Under the pieces are notes generated by a model. It did no database searches and had not been told where the DNA came from. It saw nothing but the letters and a program-made list of their open reading frames with translations. The translations under genes were made by a program, and so were the position numbers. A DNA stretch of 64,000 bases from Streptomyces flavotricini (lineage in GTDB: Bacteria > Actinomycetota > Actinomycetes > Streptomycetales > Streptomycetaceae). Of the stretch, positions 27,301 to 34,911 are shown piece after piece. Position 1 is the stretch's first letter. The number at the start of each line of letters is the position of its first letter. The stretch spans positions 4,653,645 through 4,717,644 of the forward strand of contig NZ_JAINUL010000001.1 in NCBI RefSeq assembly GCF_020639365.1, read 5' to 3'.

Positions 27301-27828
27301 GGCGGCCGGGTTGACGAGGACGACCCGGCCGTCGGTGTCCGTGCCGACGACGCCCTCGGCGGCGGCCCGCAGGATCATCTCGGTCTGCCGCTGGGAGCGG
27401 GCCAGCTCGGCCTCGGTGTCCACGGTCTCGGAGAGGTCCCGCACGACGAGCATCAGCAGTTCGTCACCCGTGTACGCGGGCTGCGGCTCACGGTAGGCGT
27501 CGCGGCCGTCGAGGTGGGCGGCCGTGACCTCGACGGGGAACTCGGTGCCGTCGGTACGGCGCGCGACCATCCGCTTGGGCTTGGCCCGGCCGCCCTCGTC
27601 CTCGCCGGGCCGGCGCATGGAGCCGGGGATCAGTTTGGAGTCGAACTCGGGGAGGAGGTCCAGCACGCCGCGGCCGACGAGGCCGGTGCCGGGACTCTCC
27701 ATCACTTCGAGGGCGATCGAATTCGCGTTGACGACCGTGCCGTTGGCGTTGACGAGCAACAGCGCGTCCGGAAGAGCGTCGAGTATTGCTGCGAGGCGAG
27801 CAGCGCCTCGGGATGGCCTGCTGCTCAC
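24400..27828 (-). CDS. large PAS / HATPase / receiver protein, probable pseudokinase
   Basis: A 1142-residue signalling protein. Two PAS domains (about 10-145 and 150-265) are followed by a dimerisation-like helix and a GHKL region (to about 480). A Pro/Ala/Gly-rich linker of roughly 400 residues comes next, carrying seven scattered Gly-Arg-Arg(-Arg) motifs. A receiver domain ends the protein (VLLIEERDEIATAL, with phospho-acceptor Asp in LVVMDLMQ). Where a kinase has SHELRTPL this protein reads DSLRGPLEEL, so the phospho-accepting His is missing. GTG 27828 is preceded by GGAGGAAG. It may sense ligand or redox state through PAS without autophosphorylating. Confidence 0.8.
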   Translation of the reverse strand: MSSRPSRGAARLAAILDALPDALLLVNANGTVVNANSIALEVMESPGTGLVGRGVLDLLPEFDSKLIPGSMRRPGEDEGGRAKPKRMVARRTDGTEFPVEVTAAHLDGRDAYREPQPAYTGDELLMLVVRDLSETVDTEAELARSQRQTEMILRAAAEGVVGTDTDGRVVLVNPAAAQILGYRATDLGNRELHGLIQHSRADGSPFPFEESPLADTLRSGRKHRVRGQVLWNKAGQPVSVDLTTSPVRDGELLVGAVMTFTDRRPYDALAARHAQLLAVLGDSLRGPLEELRGELATLAADDAGQLWPEANQLLHHLAAGYSRMTALVDNVLGFQRLDAGTEKLRKKKVLIDGVVAAGIDGAVELIGPGRVQFAVHAPTIEAEVDAERIAGALAHLVADVAGVDATGKTPQGSGYGDSTIVVAAAQRGDVVRIEVRGPYEGGNPVHEPIVRGIVAAHGGVLQTVEVPGAPGGAYVLELPLGAGAGTVTLPEPKPEPAKEPAAAEGPGKGPAGRRARRGVDAFLEDSAEEAKANGAAGGGSALALPSGRRRAGESGGVDAASPELAQSPVNPAGLGTGRRRGRDGDGSETGGGEGGPGRPVPPQGTAMPALPPVPQGSPGPGRGPGVPPVQQGVPVPPGPPAPAVPPVPVTEHPAGRRRALGSAAAPQPGGPVPATGLGPAQAAAPQAPVRPIAPEGGFALPAGPTPAAAPAPAPGSAAGPAVPGPVPASGEAEGDAPAGRRGRRVLSAPAAEPAAPAAQPAPAAEEPVPPTGRRRALPATPAWPVPAARTAPEDEEGAGPVAVPGARQPQDTPAEAAQPISVRALGTLGQGISVDSGSTDGAGATSGSGRRRRLAEPAPQGRAFAIGAPEAGAVEGPEPLDGPGGAVEVVNRPVPLPVDDELPPEPLDNPRRLLVWPAPDVQTQQALSDRGYRPVIVNSREEVDAQIAAFPAALFVDPLTGPITRTALQSLRQAAVAAEVPVLVTAGLGHATREAAYGADPAVLLKALAPRDSEQHPSRVLLIEERDEIATALTAALERRGLQVARAGADTDAVELATRMRPNLVVMDLMQVRRRRAGIVDWLRANGQLNRTPLVVYTATGIDPDELPRLASGESVLFLAERSTTADVQGRIVDLLAKIGTN

Positions 27829-27947
27829 GACGAGCTTCCTCCCTGACCACAACTACCGGCATGTCACGGGAGGAGTCTAAGGGCACTGCCCCGGCCTGAG
27901 GTGGCGGATGTTCGGTGGATACCGTGCATCCTTCGCATCCTCCCAGG

Positions 27948-28385
27948 TCAGGAGCGCCCACCCGGAAGCACAGGTTCCAGGTTGTTCCACCGGGCGATCT
28001 CGCATCCGTTGGTCCGCCGGAACGTCGCGTCCACCTTGTGGCCCTGCCAGGTTCCGGTCACGTGCGCGGTGGCCGGACCCCCGTCCTGCATGGTGCAGAT
28101 CTGCCGTTTGGCGGTGGGGGCGAAGGGGTCCTTGTCCTGCTTCGCGAGGATGTCGAGGCGGTCGCAGGCCCGCTCGGCCTCGGGGTGGTTCCCGCCGACG
28201 GGGTTGCACTCGAGCAGGTACTCGCCGTTCGCCCGGGGGTTGCCGGTGGCGGACACGGTGATGGTGAGGCGGTCGGGCGCGGCCAGCAGCCGGCCCAGCG
28301 TCGACAGCGGGGGCAGTGGCCCCGCTGCCGTGGCCGCCGAGGCGGCCAGGGCGGAGGTGACGGCGAAGGCGGCGAGACGCAGCAT
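27948..28385 (-). CDS. subtilisin-inhibitor-like (SSI family) secreted protein
   Basis: A 145-residue secreted inhibitor. The signal peptide (RLAAFAVTSALAASAATAAG) is followed by an SSI fold. The four family Cys are present (LECNP, ERACD, QICTMQ, NGCEIA), as are TGTWQGHKVDATF and the terminal WNNLEPV. The reactive loop ICTMQDGG implies a P1 residue near Met, suggesting subtilisin- or chymotrypsin-like targets. A GGAG nine bases upstream supports ATG 28385. Such inhibitors restrain secreted proteases; a trypsin-like protease gene lies about 14 kb away, but no pairing is implied. Confidence 0.83.
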   Translation of the reverse strand: MLRLAAFAVTSALAASAATAAGPLPPLSTLGRLLAAPDRLTITVSATGNPRANGEYLLECNPVGGNHPEAERACDRLDILAKQDKDPFAPTAKRQICTMQDGGPATAHVTGTWQGHKVDATFRRTNGCEIARWNNLEPVLPGGRS

Positions 28386-28638
28386 GGGGCACTCCAGGTC
28401 GTCCGTACGTCGTACGCCTGACCAACGACGCGCGCCCGCCGACGTTGCGTACGGGCGTGCGTACGGACGGACGGACGCGCCGGAGGGTCCGCCGGAAGGA
28501 CGCGCGGGAGGACGCGGGACAGGAGGGGCTTAAGGCTTTGCTCTGGTGGCGGCTGTCCTTGTACCGTGGGAGCGGATTGGTGAGCGGCCCGGTGGCTGTG
28601 TCATCATCTGCACGCACCCTCGTACGCGGGGGTGTGCT

Positions 28639-28729
28639 GGAGGCGTCGCCTAGTCCGGTCTATGGCGCCGCACTGCTAATGCGGTTTGGGTCTTAAAGCC
28701 CATCGAGGGTTCAAATCCCTCCGCCTCCG
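28639..28729 (+). tRNA. tRNA-Ser(GCU)
   Basis: Class II tRNA, 91 bases. Acceptor GGAGGCG pairs with CGCCTCC. The anticodon loop CTGCTAA gives GCT, decoding AGC and AGU. A long variable arm is present; CCA is not encoded. A GC hairpin with one wobble pair (28613-28637) ends just before the tRNA. Confidence 0.95.
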
Positions 28730-28736
28730 CACCTGC

Positions 28737-28768
28737 CGAAGCCCCGGTCCTGACGGACCGGGGCTTCG
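28737..28768 (+). terminator. terminator after tRNA-Ser(GCU)
   Basis: A perfect 14-bp stem, 28737-28750 with 28755-28768, around loop TGAC. Confidence 0.85.
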
Positions 28769-28908
28769 GTGCGTTCCGAGGTCTTGCTTTGACGCGTTCC
28801 GGCCAGGCCGACCACCGCCCCAACCCCGCCCCGACAGTGGTGCGAACCCATGCCGATGATCTTCGTTGGGGGCGTTTCCGCAGGTCAGGCCCGGTTTGGC
28901 TAATGGAT

Positions 28909-28937
28909 TTCGCGTCCCGCCGAGGTCCATGTATTGT
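28909..28937 (+). promoter_or_regulatory. candidate promoter of tRNA-Arg(ACG)
   Basis: TTCGCG (28909-28914), a 17-base spacer and TATTGT (28932-28937), in the least GC-rich part of the gap between the two tRNAs. It would give a leader of about 38 bases. Confidence 0.4.
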
Positions 28938-28981
28938 TGTTCTCGCAAGGCCAACGGGGCGCAAAACCCCGAGAAGCCCAA

Positions 28982-29054
28982 GCACTCGTAGCTTAACGGA
29001 TAGAGCATCTGACTACGGATCAGAAGGTTGCAGGTTCGAATCCTGCCGAGTGCA
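28982..29054 (+). tRNA. tRNA-Arg(ACG)
   Basis: A 73-base class I tRNA. Acceptor GCACTCG pairs with CGAGTGC, and discriminator A is present. The anticodon loop CTACGGA gives ACG; A34 is expected to be edited to inosine by TadA, which is encoded at 46070-46561. T loop GTTCGAATC. CCA is not encoded. Confidence 0.95.
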
Positions 29055-29061
29055 CAGCCTG

Positions 29062-29091
29062 AGAGGCCCCCCGGTTCGCCGGGGGGCCTCT
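29062..29091 (+). terminator. terminator after tRNA-Arg(ACG)
   Basis: A perfect 13-bp stem with loop TTCG (29075-29078), followed by a short T run. Confidence 0.85.
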
Positions 29092-29242
29092 TGCGTTCCC
29101 CGGTGTCCTTCTCGGTGGGGAGGCGGGTGTCGGGGTTCTTCGGGGGTGCGGGTCGGTCCTGTGGGGGATGATCGGCGGGCCGGGGGTGGATACGGTCCTT
29201 CGAGACGGTTCGGAACGGTCGGGCCGCGAGAGGGGGACTGTC

Positions 29243-29608
29243 ATGGGGCTGTTCGGGAACGCGCACACGGTCGATCCGATGTCGGCGCAGCGGGACTACG
29301 CGCGGCTGCTCGGGCAGGGGGAGCAGGTGCATGCCGCGTACCTGTTGATACGCGACACGATCCTGTTCACCGACCGGCGGCTCGTGCTCGTCGACAAGCA
29401 GGGCCTCACCGGGAAGAAGGTGGAGTACCACTCCATCCCGTACCGGAGCATCACGCACTTCTCCGTGGAGACCGCCGGGCACTTCGATCTCGACGCCGAG
29501 CTCAAGATCTGGCTCTCCGGGAGCGCGGCGCCGATCGAGAAGACGTTCACCAAGGGTGTGGACATCTACGAGGTGCAGGCGATCCTCACGCAGTTCGTCG
29601 CCCGGTAG
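29243..29608 (+). CDS. PH-domain-containing protein (bPH)
   Basis: A 121-residue soluble protein that is essentially one bacterial pleckstrin-homology-like domain: alternating strands in ILFTDRRLVLVDKQGLTGKK and VEYHSIPYRSITHFSVETAG. These proteins have no known enzymatic role and may bind protein or membrane partners. ATG 29243 follows a GAGAGGGGG ribosome site. It stands alone between the tRNA-Arg and an Lrp-type regulator. Confidence 0.8.
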   Translation: MGLFGNAHTVDPMSAQRDYARLLGQGEQVHAAYLLIRDTILFTDRRLVLVDKQGLTGKKVEYHSIPYRSITHFSVETAGHFDLDAELKIWLSGSAAPIEKTFTKGVDIYEVQAILTQFVAR

Positions 29609-29734
29609 TCGGCCCGTGGGTGGCGCCCCTTCCCCTGGCGCGTTGCTTGCTGAATTTGGTTCGGCCTCACGGTGATATTGCAGGATCCTGTACTGTCGAG
29701 GCACGGGTTTCAGGGGATGTGGGAGGAAGATCGC

Positions 29735-30169
29735 GTGGACGACATCGACCGGGCGCTCGTCCTGCGCCTGCAGCAGGACGCGAGCCAGTCGTACGCCGCC
29801 CTCGGCGCCGCCGTGGGGCTGTCGGCCGGGGCCACCCACGAGCGCGTGCGCAAGCTGCGCGAGCGCGGGGTCATCCGGCGCACGACGGTCGAGGTGGATC
29901 CCGCGGCCGTCGGGAGCGGGGTGCTCGCGTACGTGATGGTCGACTCCAATGCCTGGATGGGGGATTCGAAGGCGGCCTTCGAGGCGATCGCCGAGATCCA
30001 GGAGGCGCACATCATCGCCGGGAGCGCCTCCGTCCTAGTGAAGGTGCGCACGGCCACGACCGAGCAGCTCCAGGACGTCCTGCGCCGCCTCTACGCCGTC
30101 GACGGCGTCAGCGGTACGCACGCCACCGTCGTGCTGGACACCTTCTTCGAGCGGCCGCTCCCGCTGTGA
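29735..30169 (+). CDS. Lrp/AsnC family transcriptional regulator
   Basis: A 144-residue regulator: N-terminal winged helix (VDDIDRALVLRLQQDASQSY, then LGAAVGLSAGATHERVRKLR) and a C-terminal RAM ligand domain (AHIIAGSASVLVKVRT, with the ligand-loop Gly). Family members sense amino acids. GTG 29735 has GGAGG eight bases upstream. Its stop overlaps the GTG of the DUF2797 gene (GTGA), so the two are co-translated. Confidence 0.87.
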   Translation: MDDIDRALVLRLQQDASQSYAALGAAVGLSAGATHERVRKLRERGVIRRTTVEVDPAAVGSGVLAYVMVDSNAWMGDSKAAFEAIAEIQEAHIIAGSASVLVKVRTATTEQLQDVLRRLYAVDGVSGTHATVVLDTFFERPLPL

Positions 30170-31047
30170 CCTGGCGGTGCACCGGGATCCGGTGGACTGA
30201 CGGCCTCCCCGCCATCGGGTGGTGGGCCGAGGGGCGCGGTGAGCGCAGCAGCCCGCTCGCGTACGGGCAGCGGCTGGCTTTCGCGGCCCGCGGGGAGCGG
30301 CACTGCCTCGGTGTACGGCGGGCCGGGAAGCGGACCCCGTGCCCCACGGCCGCCACCGTCCCCGGCCGGGCCGGGAACGCCCAGTGCCCCGAATGCGCCC
30401 GCCTGGACCGGTCGTTCTCGGTGGCCGCCGACACCAATGCCGCCGACCCGCGCACCTACCGCGTCTACCTGGCCTGGTTCGGGCCCGAGATGGTCAAGGT
30501 CGGGATCACCGCCGAGGAGCGCGGCCCGGCCCGGTTGCTGGAGCAGGGGGCGGTGACCTGGACCTGGCTGGGGCGGGGGCCGCTGATGGCCACCCGCCGC
30601 ACCGAGGAGCTGCTGCGGGCCGCCCTCGGAGTGCCGGACCGGATCGCGTACGCCCGCAAGCGCGCCGTACGGGGGCACCTGCCGGCGCCGGCCGACCGCG
30701 CCCGGGAGGTCGCCGGGCTGCACGCCCGGGCAGCGGCCCTGGAGGGCTGGCCGGAGTCGCTGGAGCGGCTTGAATGCGAAATCGCGGACCACGCCGGGCC
30801 GTTCGGGCTGGACGGGCTGCCCGCTCCCGCGCGGGTGGCCACCGCGATGGTCCCCGGCGGCGCCGTCGTGGGCCGGCTCGCCGGCGCGGCCGGTCCCGAT
30901 CTGCACTTCGCGGACGGGCTCGTGGTGGACGCCCGGCTGCTCGCCGGCTGGGAACTCGTCACCCCCGCCACCGACGCCGCGACCGCCGTGCCCGTCGCCG
31001 AACTTCCCCCGCTCGCCGCGCCCGGAGGGCAGGACGGGCTGTTCTGA
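30166..31047 (+). CDS. DUF2797 family protein
   Basis: A 293-residue cytosolic protein of the DUF2797 family, function unknown. The N-terminal third has conserved Cys/His positions (RHCLGVRRAG, TPCPTA, QCPECARLD) that could bind zinc. The middle contains YRVYLAWFGPEMVKVGITAE, reminiscent of a GIY-YIG-like start; I note the likeness without assigning nuclease activity. GTG 30166 is set by the GTGA overlap with the Lrp-type regulator. Confidence 0.78.
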   Translation: MTWRCTGIRWTDGLPAIGWWAEGRGERSSPLAYGQRLAFAARGERHCLGVRRAGKRTPCPTAATVPGRAGNAQCPECARLDRSFSVAADTNAADPRTYRVYLAWFGPEMVKVGITAEERGPARLLEQGAVTWTWLGRGPLMATRRTEELLRAALGVPDRIAYARKRAVRGHLPAPADRAREVAGLHARAAALEGWPESLERLECEIADHAGPFGLDGLPAPARVATAMVPGGAVVGRLAGAAGPDLHFADGLVVDARLLAGWELVTPATDAATAVPVAELPPLAAPGGQDGLF

Positions 31048-31162
31048 GCAGCGGGTCCACATCGGCAGAGACAGGGCGTCCAAGGTCAAAACTTGGATCC
31101 CTTTGCGCTCCAGGTCCCCTTTCCGGTGGACATGCCGGGGGCCGCTGCGGAAGGTGGTGGGC

Positions 31163-31501
31163 ATGAGCATCCAGCCCGTACCCGCATTCGAACCGCCGTA
31201 CGTGATGGCGGTGTTCAGCAACATCCGCACACCTGACGACACCGGATACCCGGAGACCAATCAGCGGATGAACGAGATCGTGGCCGCGAACCCGGGCTTC
31301 CTCGGCTACGAATCCGCCCGTACCCCCGGCGGCCTCGGCATCACCGTCGCCTACTTCCGCGACCACGAGTCCCTCGGCGAGTGGCGGCAGAACCTGGAGC
31401 ACCAGGCGGCCATGAAGAAGGGCCGCGCCGACTGGTACGAGAGCTACACCCTGCACGTCGCGACCGTCGAGCGGAGTCACGGCTTTGCCCGCAACGGCTG
31501 A
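31163..31501 (+). CDS. ABM-domain (heme-degrading-monooxygenase-like) protein
   Basis: A 112-residue antibiotic-biosynthesis-monooxygenase-fold protein. Typical segments are YVMAVFSNIRTPDDTGY, PGFLGYESARTPGGLGITVA and YFRDHESLGEWRQNLEH, ending in a Trp-Tyr-rich strand (DWYESYTLHV). Dimeric relatives act on heme or quinoid compounds, but no substrate is evident. ATG 31163 follows AAGGTGG. The 3' end overlaps the amidohydrolase start by 17 bases, implying co-expression. Confidence 0.8.
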   Translation: MSIQPVPAFEPPYVMAVFSNIRTPDDTGYPETNQRMNEIVAANPGFLGYESARTPGGLGITVAYFRDHESLGEWRQNLEHQAAMKKGRADWYESYTLHVATVERSHGFARNG

Positions 31502-32363
31502 AGCGGTCCGCGCCTTCCGGGAGCGGCTCGGGCTGCCCGGACTGGTCGACGTCCACACGCACTTCATGCCCGAACGGGTCCTGGCGAAGGTGTGGGACTA
31601 CTTCGACGCCTTCGGGCCGCCGGGCAGCGTCGAGTGGCCCATCACCTACCGGCACGAAGAGGAGCAGCGGGTCGCGCTCCTGAGGCAGTTCGGGGTCCGA
31701 GCCTTCACCTCGATGCTCTACCCGCACAAGCCGGCGATGGCCGCCTGGCTCAACTCCTGGGCCGCCGACTTCGCCGCCCGGACCCCCGACTGCCTGCACA
31801 CCGCCACCTTCTTCCCGGAGGACGGGGCAGAGGCGTACGTCCGGCAGGCCGTCGAGGCCGGGGCCCGGGTCTTCAAGGCGCACCTGCAGGTCGGCGGGTA
31901 CGACCCGAACGACGACCGGCTCGACCCGGTCTGGGGGCTGCTCGCCGAGGCGGGCATCCCGACGGTGATCCACTGCGGGTCGGGGCCGGTCCCGGCCAAG
32001 CACACCGGACCCGAGCCGGTCGCCCGGCTGCTGGCCCGGCACCCCCGGCTGCCCTTGATCGTCGCGCACATGGGCATGCCCGAGTACGCGGACTTCCTGG
32101 ACCTCGCCGACCGGTACCCGGCGGTGCGCCTCGACACCACGATGGCCTTCACCGACTTCTCGGAGCGGTTCCGCGGCTTCCCGCAGACAGAGCTCGGGCG
32201 GCTCGCAGACCTCGGCGACCGGATCCTGCTCGGCACCGATTTCCCGAACATCCCCTACCCGTACGAGCACCAGCTGGAGGCCCTGGAACGGCTCGGCCTC
32301 GGCGACGACTGGCTGCGCGCGGTCTGTCACGACAACGGGGTCCGGCTGTTCCGCCTGGTCTGA
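31485..32363 (+). CDS. amidohydrolase family (ACMS-decarboxylase-like) metalloenzyme
   Basis: A 292-residue TIM-barrel amidohydrolase-2 protein. The metal-site motifs are visible: VDVHTHFMP (HxH), VIHCGSG, VAHMGMPEY and the terminal LGTDFPNIPYPY (Asp). Relatives hydrolyse or decarboxylate small aromatic or lactone substrates; none can be assigned. The start is TTG 31485, overlapping the upstream ABM gene, which leaves about 19 residues before the first metal motif. The ABM/amidohydrolase pairing suggests a small catabolic unit. Confidence 0.85.
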   Translation: MPATAEAVRAFRERLGLPGLVDVHTHFMPERVLAKVWDYFDAFGPPGSVEWPITYRHEEEQRVALLRQFGVRAFTSMLYPHKPAMAAWLNSWAADFAARTPDCLHTATFFPEDGAEAYVRQAVEAGARVFKAHLQVGGYDPNDDRLDPVWGLLAEAGIPTVIHCGSGPVPAKHTGPEPVARLLARHPRLPLIVAHMGMPEYADFLDLADRYPAVRLDTTMAFTDFSERFRGFPQTELGRLADLGDRILLGTDFPNIPYPYEHQLEALERLGLGDDWLRAVCHDNGVRLFRLV

Positions 32364-32451
32364 GCGGCCGGCCCGGCGCCGCTCCGGGTTTCTCAGGCAA
32401 TTCACAGGTAAGGACAAGAACGCTCTCAGAGGCCGAGGTCAGCGTGGTCGC

Positions 32452-33219
32452 ATGACTGCGACGACCACCTCCCATGCGTCCACGTCCACCAGCAACCCGA
32501 CGGCCCTCGTCCGGCCCGACGGCGGCCCCTGCCGGGTGCTCGTCGTCGACGACGAGGCCTCGCTCTCGGAGCTGCTCTCCATGGCCCTGCGCTACGAGGG
32601 CTGTGAAGTCCGCAGCGCGGGCGACGGGGCCGGCGCGGTCCGGGCCGCGCGGGAGTTCCGGCCGGACGTCGTGGTCCTCGACATCATGCTCCCCGACATG
32701 GACGGACTCGCCGTCCTCGGCCGGCTGCGCCGGGAGATCCCGCAGCTCCCGGTGCTGTTCCTGACCGCCAAGGACTCCGTCGAGGACCGCATCGCGGGCC
32801 TGACGGCGGGAGGCGACGACTACGTCACCAAGCCCTTCAGCCTGGAGGAGGTCGTGGCCCGGCTGCGCGGCCTGGTCCGCCGCTCGGGCGCGGCGCACGC
32901 CGCCCGCGGGGGATCCGTCCTGGCCGTGGGCGATCTGCGGCTCGACGAGGACAGCCACGAGGTGTCCCGCGGCGGCCGGGAGATCCACCTGACCGCCACG
33001 GAGTTCGAGCTCCTGCGCTACATGATGCGCAACCCGCGGCGCGTGCTGAGCAAGGCGCAGATCCTGGACCGGGTGTGGTCCTACGACTTCGGCGGCCAGG
33101 CCAATGTCGTCGAGCTGTACATCTCCTACCTGCGGCGCAAGCTGGAGAGCGGCCCCGGCTACCCGCCCATGATCCACACCCGGCGCGGCGCCGGCTACCT
33201 GATCAAGCCGGCCGAGTAG
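32452..33219 (+). CDS. OmpR/PhoB-family response regulator
   Basis: A 255-residue response regulator. A Thr/Ser-rich tail precedes a receiver domain with DDE (VLVVDDEAS), phospho-acceptor Asp77 in VVLDIMLPDMDG, Thr in LFLTAKD and Lys in DDYVTKPF. A winged-helix DNA-binding domain follows (HLTATEFELLRYMMRNPRRV, RRGAGYLIKP). Its stop overlaps the kinase GTG by one base. Imperfect repeats CTCAGGCAATTCACAGG upstream (about 32392-32408) could be an autoregulatory site. Confidence 0.92.
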   Translation: MTATTTSHASTSTSNPTALVRPDGGPCRVLVVDDEASLSELLSMALRYEGCEVRSAGDGAGAVRAAREFRPDVVVLDIMLPDMDGLAVLGRLRREIPQLPVLFLTAKDSVEDRIAGLTAGGDDYVTKPFSLEEVVARLRGLVRRSGAAHAARGGSVLAVGDLRLDEDSHEVSRGGREIHLTATEFELLRYMMRNPRRVLSKAQILDRVWSYDFGGQANVVELYISYLRRKLESGPGYPPMIHTRRGAGYLIKPAE

Positions 33220-34886
33220 TGGCCCTCTCCCCGCCGCGGCCGCGTCCCGCCTTCCGCCGGCCCCGCCTCTTCCGCCCGGTCCGCTCCTGGTCCCTGCGGT
33301 CCCGGCTCGTCGTCTCGGCGGTGGCGCTGATCGCCGTGGTGGGCACGGCCATCGGGGCCGTCACCACCCTCGCGCTGCGCTCGTACCTGGTCGACAAGCT
33401 CGACGACCAGCTGAGGGTCTCCATCGACATGGGCCTGCGCAAGCCCCTCGGGGAGAAGGTGCTCCGCGACAAGGACGACAAGTTCGTCCTCGCCCCCGGC
33501 TCCCCGCTGGGCGCCGCCGGGATCCGGCTCCTCGCCGACGGCACGGTCGCCAGCACGGCACGCAGCGCCGCGGTCGGCGGGCCCGGCTACGACCACATCC
33601 AGCGCCTGACCCAGGCCCAGACCGAGGCCCTGGCCCGAGCCGCCCGCAAGGCCGCCGCTCAGGGCATGCCCGGCCCCGTGAACCTGGACCTTCCGGACCT
33701 CGGCGCGTACCGGGTGCTCACCGCCCCGGACGGGAGCCTCGTCCTCGGCTTCCCGCTCGCCGAGGTGGACTCCACCGTGAGCACGCTGATCGCCGTGGAG
33801 GTCTTCGTCACCCTCGCCGGGCTGATCGCCGCCTCCCTCGCCGGACAGGCCCTGGTCGGGGTCGCCCTGCGCCCGCTGCGCCGGGTGGCGGCCACCGCCA
33901 CCCGCGTCTCCGAACTACCCCTGCACAGCGGCGAACCCGCCCTCCACGAGCGGGTCCCGGAGGCCGAGGCCGACCCCCGCACCGAAGTGGGCCAGGTCGG
34001 CGCCGCCCTCAACCGGATGCTGGGACACGTCTCCTCCGCCCTCACGGCCCGCCAGCAGAGCGAGACCCGGGTCCGGCAGTTCGTCGCGGACGCCAGCCAC
34101 GAGCTGAGGACTCCCCTGGCCTCCATCCGCGGGTACGCCGAACTGACCCGCCGCGGCCGGGAGGAGCCGGGCCCCGACACCCGGCACGCCCTGGGCCGCA
34201 TCGAGTCCGAGGCGACCCGGATGACCGGCCTCGTCGAGGACCTGCTGCTGCTCGCCCGGCTCGACGCGGGCCGCCCGCTCAGCTCGGAGGACACCGACCT
34301 CGCCCCGCTCGTCGTCGACGCCGTCAGCGACGCCCGGGCCGCCGGGCCCGAGCACCACTGGCGCCTGGAGCTTCCCGACGAGCCGGCGCCCATCCGTGCC
34401 GACCCGGCCCGGATCCAGCAGGTCCTGGTCAACCTGCTCGCCAACGCCCGTACGCACACCCCGCCCGGCACCACCGTCACCGCCCATGTTTCACGTGAAA
34501 CATCCGCCGTCCGGCTGCGGATCGAGGACGACGGGCCCGGCATCCCACCCGCCTTGCTCCCCCACGTCTTCGAACGGTTCGCCCGCGGCGACGCCTCCCG
34601 CTCCCGGGCCGCGGGCTCCACCGGCCTGGGGCTGGCCATCGTCCAGGCAGTGGTGACGGCGCACGGCGGACAGGTCGACGTACGGAGCCGGCCCGGGCGC
34701 ACCTCCTTCGAGGTCCTGCTCCCGCTCGCGCCGGACCAGCCCCCGAGGACGAGCCTCCGGGCCGACTCCCTGGCGGACTCCCTGACGGACTCCCGGGCCG
34801 AGTACGGGACGGACTCCCCGGTGGAGTCGCGGGTGCGGTCCCGGACGGACTCACAGACGGGGCACAGGCTCACCACACAGCGGTGA
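33219..34886 (+). CDS. sensor histidine kinase
   Basis: A 555-residue membrane sensor kinase, partner of the preceding regulator. Helix 1 (about 30-52), a periplasmic domain of about 130 residues, helix 2 (about 190-212), HAMP, HisKA with His294 in ASHELRTPLASIRGYAE, and a GHKL domain (NLLANARTHTPPG, DDGPGIP, STGLGLAIVQAV). Codons 424-428 read HVSRE because a perfect parS site lies inside the ATPase domain. The last 60 residues are an unusual Asp-Ser-rich tail with repeated ADSL/TDS units. GTG 33219 overlaps the regulator stop. Confidence 0.9.
   Translation: MALSPPRPRPAFRRPRLFRPVRSWSLRSRLVVSAVALIAVVGTAIGAVTTLALRSYLVDKLDDQLRVSIDMGLRKPLGEKVLRDKDDKFVLAPGSPLGAAGIRLLADGTVASTARSAAVGGPGYDHIQRLTQAQTEALARAARKAAAQGMPGPVNLDLPDLGAYRVLTAPDGSLVLGFPLAEVDSTVSTLIAVEVFVTLAGLIAASLAGQALVGVALRPLRRVAATATRVSELPLHSGEPALHERVPEAEADPRTEVGQVGAALNRMLGHVSSALTARQQSETRVRQFVADASHELRTPLASIRGYAELTRRGREEPGPDTRHALGRIESEATRMTGLVEDLLLLARLDAGRPLSSEDTDLAPLVVDAVSDARAAGPEHHWRLELPDEPAPIRADPARIQQVLVNLLANARTHTPPGTTVTAHVSRETSAVRLRIEDDGPGIPPALLPHVFERFARGDASRSRAAGSTGLGLAIVQAVVTAHGGQVDVRSRPGRTSFEVLLPLAPDQPPRTSLRADSLADSLTDSRAEYGTDSPVESRVRSRTDSQTGHRLTTQR
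34488..34501. other. parS site, perfect core, inside the kinase gene
   Basis: An exact GTTTCACGTGAAAC inside coding sequence, read in frame as HVSRET. Homologous kinases do not need these residues, so DNA-site constraint probably shapes the protein here. Confidence 0.9.
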
Positions 34887-34911
34887 CAGCCCGCCCGGAG
34901 AAGGTCGGTAC

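Noticed and set aside
24781..27846. A 1021-codon plus-strand open frame
   Set aside because: It is antisense to the PAS/receiver gene; the translation is low-complexity Gly/Arg-rich with no domain, as expected from GC-rich codon shadowing.
28445..28638. Short ORFs between the SSI-type inhibitor and tRNA-Ser(GCU)
   Set aside because: The compositions are dominated by repeated GGACGG-like DNA; no start context or family is seen. The region more likely holds the tRNA promoter.
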